Of a DNA stretch of 64,000 nucleotides, positions 62,480-64,000 are shown piece after piece; the stretch's first letter is position 1, and each line of letters begins with the position of its first letter. The notes beneath the pieces are model-generated. The model made no database searches. It was not told where the DNA came from and saw only the letters and a list, made by a program, of their open reading frames with translations. Both the position numbers and the translations under genes were made by a program. The stretch is from Clostridia bacterium. Its GTDB lineage: Bacteria > Bacillota_A > Clostridia > TANB77 > CAG-508. The stretch covers positions 1 through 64,000 of the forward strand of contig JAFVGB010000023.1 of the NCBI GenBank assembly GCA_017475185.1, given 5' to 3'.

Positions 62480-62722
62480 ATGGATGAGAAAACAATGGTA
62501 AATGATATATTAAGTGGAGTAAAATCAGAATTAACAACATACCAAGGTGTGATTTCTGAAACAGAAAACATGCAATTAAGACAAACTATTCAACAAATAA
62601 GAAATAGTGACGAAAGTTTTCAATTTGAATTATTTAAAATTGCTCAAACAAAAGGTTACTATAAATCAGCTCAACCCGCAACAGCTACTGAAATTCAAAC
62701 AGTGAAAAATGAATTACAATAA
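62480..62722 (+). CDS. CotF-like spore coat protein (second)
   Basis: An 80-residue protein: MVNDILSGVKSELTTYQGVI, then LRQTIQQIRNSDESFQFELF and KGYYKSAQPAT. This is the C-terminal half-like pattern of CotF-family proteins, encoded next to the first coat gene. In many clostridia the two halves are separate small genes. AAAGGAGGTATCATCT precedes the ATG. Confidence 0.83.
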   Translation: MDEKTMVNDILSGVKSELTTYQGVISETENMQLRQTIQQIRNSDESFQFELFKIAQTKGYYKSAQPATATEIQTVKNELQ

Positions 62723-62765
62723 AAAAATAGCACTTTGAAATTAATTTCAAAGTGTTATTTTTTAG
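62721..62765. terminator. Bidirectional terminator
   Basis: AAAATAGCACTTTGAAATTA and TAATTTCAAAGTGTTATTTT form a long stem with one G-U pair and flanking A/T runs between the coat genes and pcrA. Confidence 0.85.
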
Positions 62766-64000
62766 CTATAAAATTTCCAAACCTGCATACTTAGCCATTA
62801 ATCTCTTATTTCCAGATTTGTCAAAACATATTTCAACTTTCATATCATCACCTTCAGGCTCAACTTTTGTTATTGTTCCCTCACCAAATTTTTTGTGATA
62901 TATTCTTTGTCCTGCTTGATATTGTGTTACATCAACATTCTTGTTTTTATTAAGTGATTGCAAAAAGCTTTCTGCAGTTCTGAAAGCAAACTTATTAATT
63001 TCTCCTGTTTTAGAATCATTTGAAAAATCATTATTTCCACCTTTAGCTGTCGCTCCTACTGGAATTTTATATGTATCAATACTATAAGTTTTTACACTTG
63101 ATGCTGATGTATTTTTTTCAAATCCATACTCCCATTTATATCCACTATCCTCAAATTCATCTTTTTTAGGAGCAAAAGCTTCTTCATATCCTTCAAGTAA
63201 ATCTTCTGGTATTTCTTTAATAAATCTTGAAATTGGATTATAACTTGTTGAACCAAAAATAGTTCTTCTTTTTGCACAAGTTAAAAACAAAAATCTTTTA
63301 GCTCTTGTAATTCCAACATAAAATAAACGTCTTTCTTCTTCTAATTCTTGTGGTTCTCCAATTGATTTAAATCCAGGAAATATACCTTCTTCCATTCCAA
63401 CCAAGAATACTGTTTCAAATTCCAATCCTTTAGCACTATGTAATGTCATTAAAATTACACAATCTTCCTCATCTTGCATATTATCTAAGTCAGTTGTAAG
63501 TGTCATATTCTCTAAAAATTCTTGCAATGTATTATCAGCTGACTCTTCTTCAAACTCCATAGCTACTGTTAGGAATTCATCCAAGTTTTGAATTCTGCTT
63601 TCAGCCTCTATTGTATTTTCATCCTTTAAAGCTTTTGTGTAGCCTGTTTTATTTAAAGTTTCCTTTACCAATTCTGAAATCAATATTTTATCTTGCTTTG
63701 CTCTTAATTCTTCAATTACCTCAACAAATTCTCTAGAATTTGCATATACTCTATTTAATCCATATTGCTCAGCATTTTTTATAATTTCATACATTGAAAC
63801 TCCTGATTTTTCTGACATTTCTTGTATATTATCTAAGCTAGTTTTTCCTATTCCACGTTTTGGTTCATTTATAATTCTTTTTAAAGCTAAATTATCTGAA
63901 GTATTAAAAATCAATCTTAAATAAGAAATTATATCTTTTATTTCTTTTCTTTCATAGAATTTTTGTCCACCAATAATCTTATATGGGATTTTTTCTCTTC
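62766..64000 (-). CDS. pcrA: UvrD/PcrA-type DNA helicase, C-terminal part
   Basis: A superfamily 1A helicase cut by the right window edge. The visible 411 residues include IIGGQKFYERKEIKDI, NEPKRGIGKTS, VILMTLHSAKGLEFETVFL (motif V), ERRLFYVGITRAK (motif VI) and the C-terminal tudor-like segment QYQAGQRIYHKKFGEGTI, which distinguishes PcrA. It unwinds DNA in repair and removes recombination and transcription complexes. The frame is open to the edge. Confidence 0.94.
   Translation of the reverse strand, partial: REKIPYKIIGGQKFYERKEIKDIISYLRLIFNTSDNLALKRIINEPKRGIGKTSLDNIQEMSEKSGVSMYEIIKNAEQYGLNRVYANSREFVEVIEELRAKQDKILISELVKETLNKTGYTKALKDENTIEAESRIQNLDEFLTVAMEFEEESADNTLQEFLENMTLTTDLDNMQDEEDCVILMTLHSAKGLEFETVFLVGMEEGIFPGFKSIGEPQELEEERRLFYVGITRAKRFLFLTCAKRRTIFGSTSYNPISRFIKEIPEDLLEGYEEAFAPKKDEFEDSGYKWEYGFEKNTSASSVKTYSIDTYKIPVGATAKGGNNDFSNDSKTGEINKFAFRTAESFLQSLNKNKNVDVTQYQAGQRIYHKKFGEGTITKVEPEGDDMKVEICFDKSGNKRLMAKYAGLEIL

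Noticed and set aside
1..64000. CRISPR arrays, prophage or insertion sequences
   Set aside because: No spaced direct repeats, cas, integrase, transposase or phage structural genes were seen. Repeats present are short intergenic palindromes.

Overview
The window is AT-rich DNA from a low-GC, endospore-forming Firmicute of clostridial type. Support for this comes from spoIIAA-spoIIAB-sigF, spoIID-spoIIQ, spoVAC, sleB and CotF-type coat genes, from a valine T-box, from the ylxM-ffh-rpsP-khpA-rimM-trmD-rplS operon, and from fhs, mecA and an LPXTG-like surface protein. Strong GGAGG ribosome sites precede most genes. It is mainly core chromosome. I saw no prophage, plasmid, insertion sequence or CRISPR array.

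Layout. 1-5.5 kb: lepA (minus, partial), then tsaE-tsaB-rimI and a Lon-like protease (plus). 5.5-9.7 kb: signal-recognition and ribosome-maturation operon. 9.9-13.4 kb: DUF4190 protein, rarA, ruvA and a YibE/F membrane protein. 13.5-14.2 kb: dodecin-like gene and spoVAC. 14.3-18.0 kb: addA. 18.2-22.9 kb: SpoIIQ, SpoIID, SigF, SpoIIAB, SpoIIAA, an XRE regulator and a lone receiver domain. 23.1-25.9 kb: ABC exporter behind an unidentified attenuated leader RNA. 25.9-29.4 kb: T-box, lipoprotein, valS. 29.5-37.2 kb: aldose epimerase, two-component system, polysaccharide deacetylase, peptidase, prepilin peptidase, YqeG and SleB. 37.2-43.4 kb: fhs, DUF212, xseB, xseA, nusB and an Asp23/AmaP envelope cluster. 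43.4-46.9 kb: a SipW/TasA-like surface-fibre module with DUF5305. 47.0-54.3 kb: fmt, def, priA, a small gene with a structured leader, gmk, rpoZ, yicC and a Lys/Thr-rich membrane protein. 54.3-64 kb: rsmE, SPFH and zinc-ribbon proteins, a sortase-type surface protein, two tRNAs, aquaporin, mecA, an M23 peptidase, two coat proteins and pcrA (partial).

The most unusual observation concerns the codon CGG. Three conserved genes (lepA, addA, priA) carry four apparent +1 frameshifts. Each lies exactly at an in-frame CGG, and skipping the C to read GGN restores a conserved glycine. Three of the four fall in Walker A loops of DNA helicases. Reading the rest of the window by eye I found many out-of-frame CGG triplets but only one other in-frame CGG, at 51243-51245. 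Either this lineage decodes CGGN as glycine or shifts frame at CGG (comparable to AGGY in Perkinsus mitochondria), or the assembly has a very specific C-insertion error. The two can be told apart with reads, codon counts and tRNA inventories.

Other points of interest are a dispersed family of GACGGTC inverted repeats between genes, a SipW-type signal peptidase with a large membrane domain, tandem hairpins sharing an AGGTCAG loop, a candidate riboswitch-like leader before the ABC operon, and separation of ruvA, addA and spoVAC from their usual partners.
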